The notes beneath the pieces were generated by a model. The model was not told the DNA's origin, did no database searches, and worked only from the letters and a program-made list of their open reading frames with translations. A stretch of DNA of 6,417 nt. It comes from Bacillota bacterium (GTDB lineage Bacteria > Bacillota > DSM-12270 > Thermacetogeniales > Thermacetogeniaceae). The position numbers and the translations under genes were made by a program. The DNA is taken from contig DAOURU010000068.1 of assembly GCA_030627585.1 (NCBI GenBank), positions 1 through 6,417 on the forward strand, written 5' to 3'. Shown here one piece after another: positions 6,041 through 6,417 of the stretch. The first letter of the stretch is position 1. Each line of letters begins with the position of its first letter.

Positions 6041-6417
6041 AGCAAACTCCCCCTATCCTCTTCTGGCAGTTGATAGGCCCAAGGGGAAAGATCCTGCCAA
6101 CAAGGAATTGTAGTTTGAACCTGCTTGATCAAGTCAAAGTCCAAATTACATAGAAGAACGCTCTCCTCGTCCGCTCCTGCAGCGAGAATTTGGCCGTCAG
6201 GAGCAACTACAAGAGACTTTCCCGGAAAAAAATGATGGCCGTCCCTTCCGACTTTATTAATTCCAGCGACAAAAATCTGATTTTCGACCGCGCGCGCCCT
6301 TAAGAGAAGTTCCCATTGGTCAATGCGAACATCAGGGAAACCAGCAGGAACAAAAATCACCCGTGCCCCGGCTTTGGCTAAGGCGCGAGCAGCCTCCGGA
6401 AAGCGCAAATCATAACA
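6037..6417 (-). CDS. Carbon-nitrogen hydrolase (nitrilase/omega-amidase superfamily), C-terminal part
   Basis: The frame is open to the right edge; 126 residues and a stop are visible. The first visible residues are CYDLRFPE, the nucleophile motif of the Nit2/omega-amidase-like branch, so the catalytic Cys is encoded by the very last three bases of the window. Further blocks are GARVIFVPAGFP (17-28), WELLLRARAVENQIFVAGINKVG (35-57, with the conserved Glu 45), FFPGKSLVVAPDGQILA (63-79) and a final acidic tail. The other two catalytic residues (Glu, Lys) would lie upstream, outside the window; full proteins are about 260-280 residues. The superfamily cleaves amides or nitriles to acids, in the cytosol. 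It overlaps the LarA-like start by 4 nt and so probably belongs to the same operon, perhaps releasing the acid handled downstream. Family is secure; substrate is unknown. Confidence 0.88.
   Translation of the reverse strand, partial: CYDLRFPEAARALAKAGARVIFVPAGFPDVRIDQWELLLRARAVENQIFVAGINKVGRDGHHFFPGKSLVVAPDGQILAAGADEESVLLCNLDFDLIKQVQTTIPCWQDLSPWAYQLPEEDRGSLL
6047..6053 (-). promoter_or_regulatory. Ribosome binding site supporting a GTG start
   Basis: GGGGGAG on the minus strand, 6 nt before the GTG at 6040, lies inside the 3' end of the hydrolase gene. It supports the GTGA start-stop overlap and hence translational coupling. Confidence 0.75.

Noticed and set aside
6037..6408. Hydrolase as a complete 123-residue gene starting at TTG 6408
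   Set aside because: The frame stays open to the edge and the codons beyond that TTG encode the catalytic CYD motif, so the gene is cut by the window, not short.

Overview
The window reads as ordinary chromosomal DNA from an anaerobic Firmicute, most likely a Peptococcaceae- or Moorella-type Clostridium. This is inferred, not measured. The clues are strong GGAGG-type ribosome binding sites before nearly every gene, TTG and GTG starts, tightly packed and overlapping genes, moderate GC, and the gene mix: GlcD/GlcF without GlcE, a DUF3786 protein, a LarA-like protein, and a small free-standing CBM25 protein. I see no mobile element, CRISPR array, RNA gene or long repeat. No stretch over about 110 bases lacks a gene.

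Left part, plus strand (1-1001): the 3' end of a YifB/ComM-type AAA+ ATPase gene, then a complete bifunctional nuclease (BFN/DUF151) gene. A hairpin with A- and T-tracts on its two sides at about 1060-1097 separates this pair from the genes converging from the right, and probably terminates transcription both ways.

Right part, minus strand, read from 6417 down to 1110: a carbon-nitrogen hydrolase cut by the window edge exactly at its catalytic Cys codon; a LarA/DUF2088-superfamily protein (GTGA overlap with the hydrolase); GlcD, an FAD-linked 2-hydroxyacid dehydrogenase subunit; GlcF, its iron-sulfur partner (1 nt after GlcD); a DUF3786 protein whose ATG overlaps the glcF stop; and, after a 62-nt gap, a 100-residue CBM25-like starch/glycogen-binding protein.

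The five tightly linked minus-strand genes look like one operon. GlcD and GlcF should together oxidise a 2-hydroxyacid (D-lactate, glycolate or similar) to the 2-oxoacid. The LarA-like protein keeps the His/Lys/His pattern used by nickel-pincer racemases, so it may interconvert the stereoisomers of the same hydroxyacid. The hydrolase could release the acid from an amide. Substrate and direction are not visible in the sequence. The most interesting points are this racemase-plus-dehydrogenase pairing, the DUF3786 gene coupled to glcF, and the solitary CBM25 protein without a signal peptide or catalytic domain.
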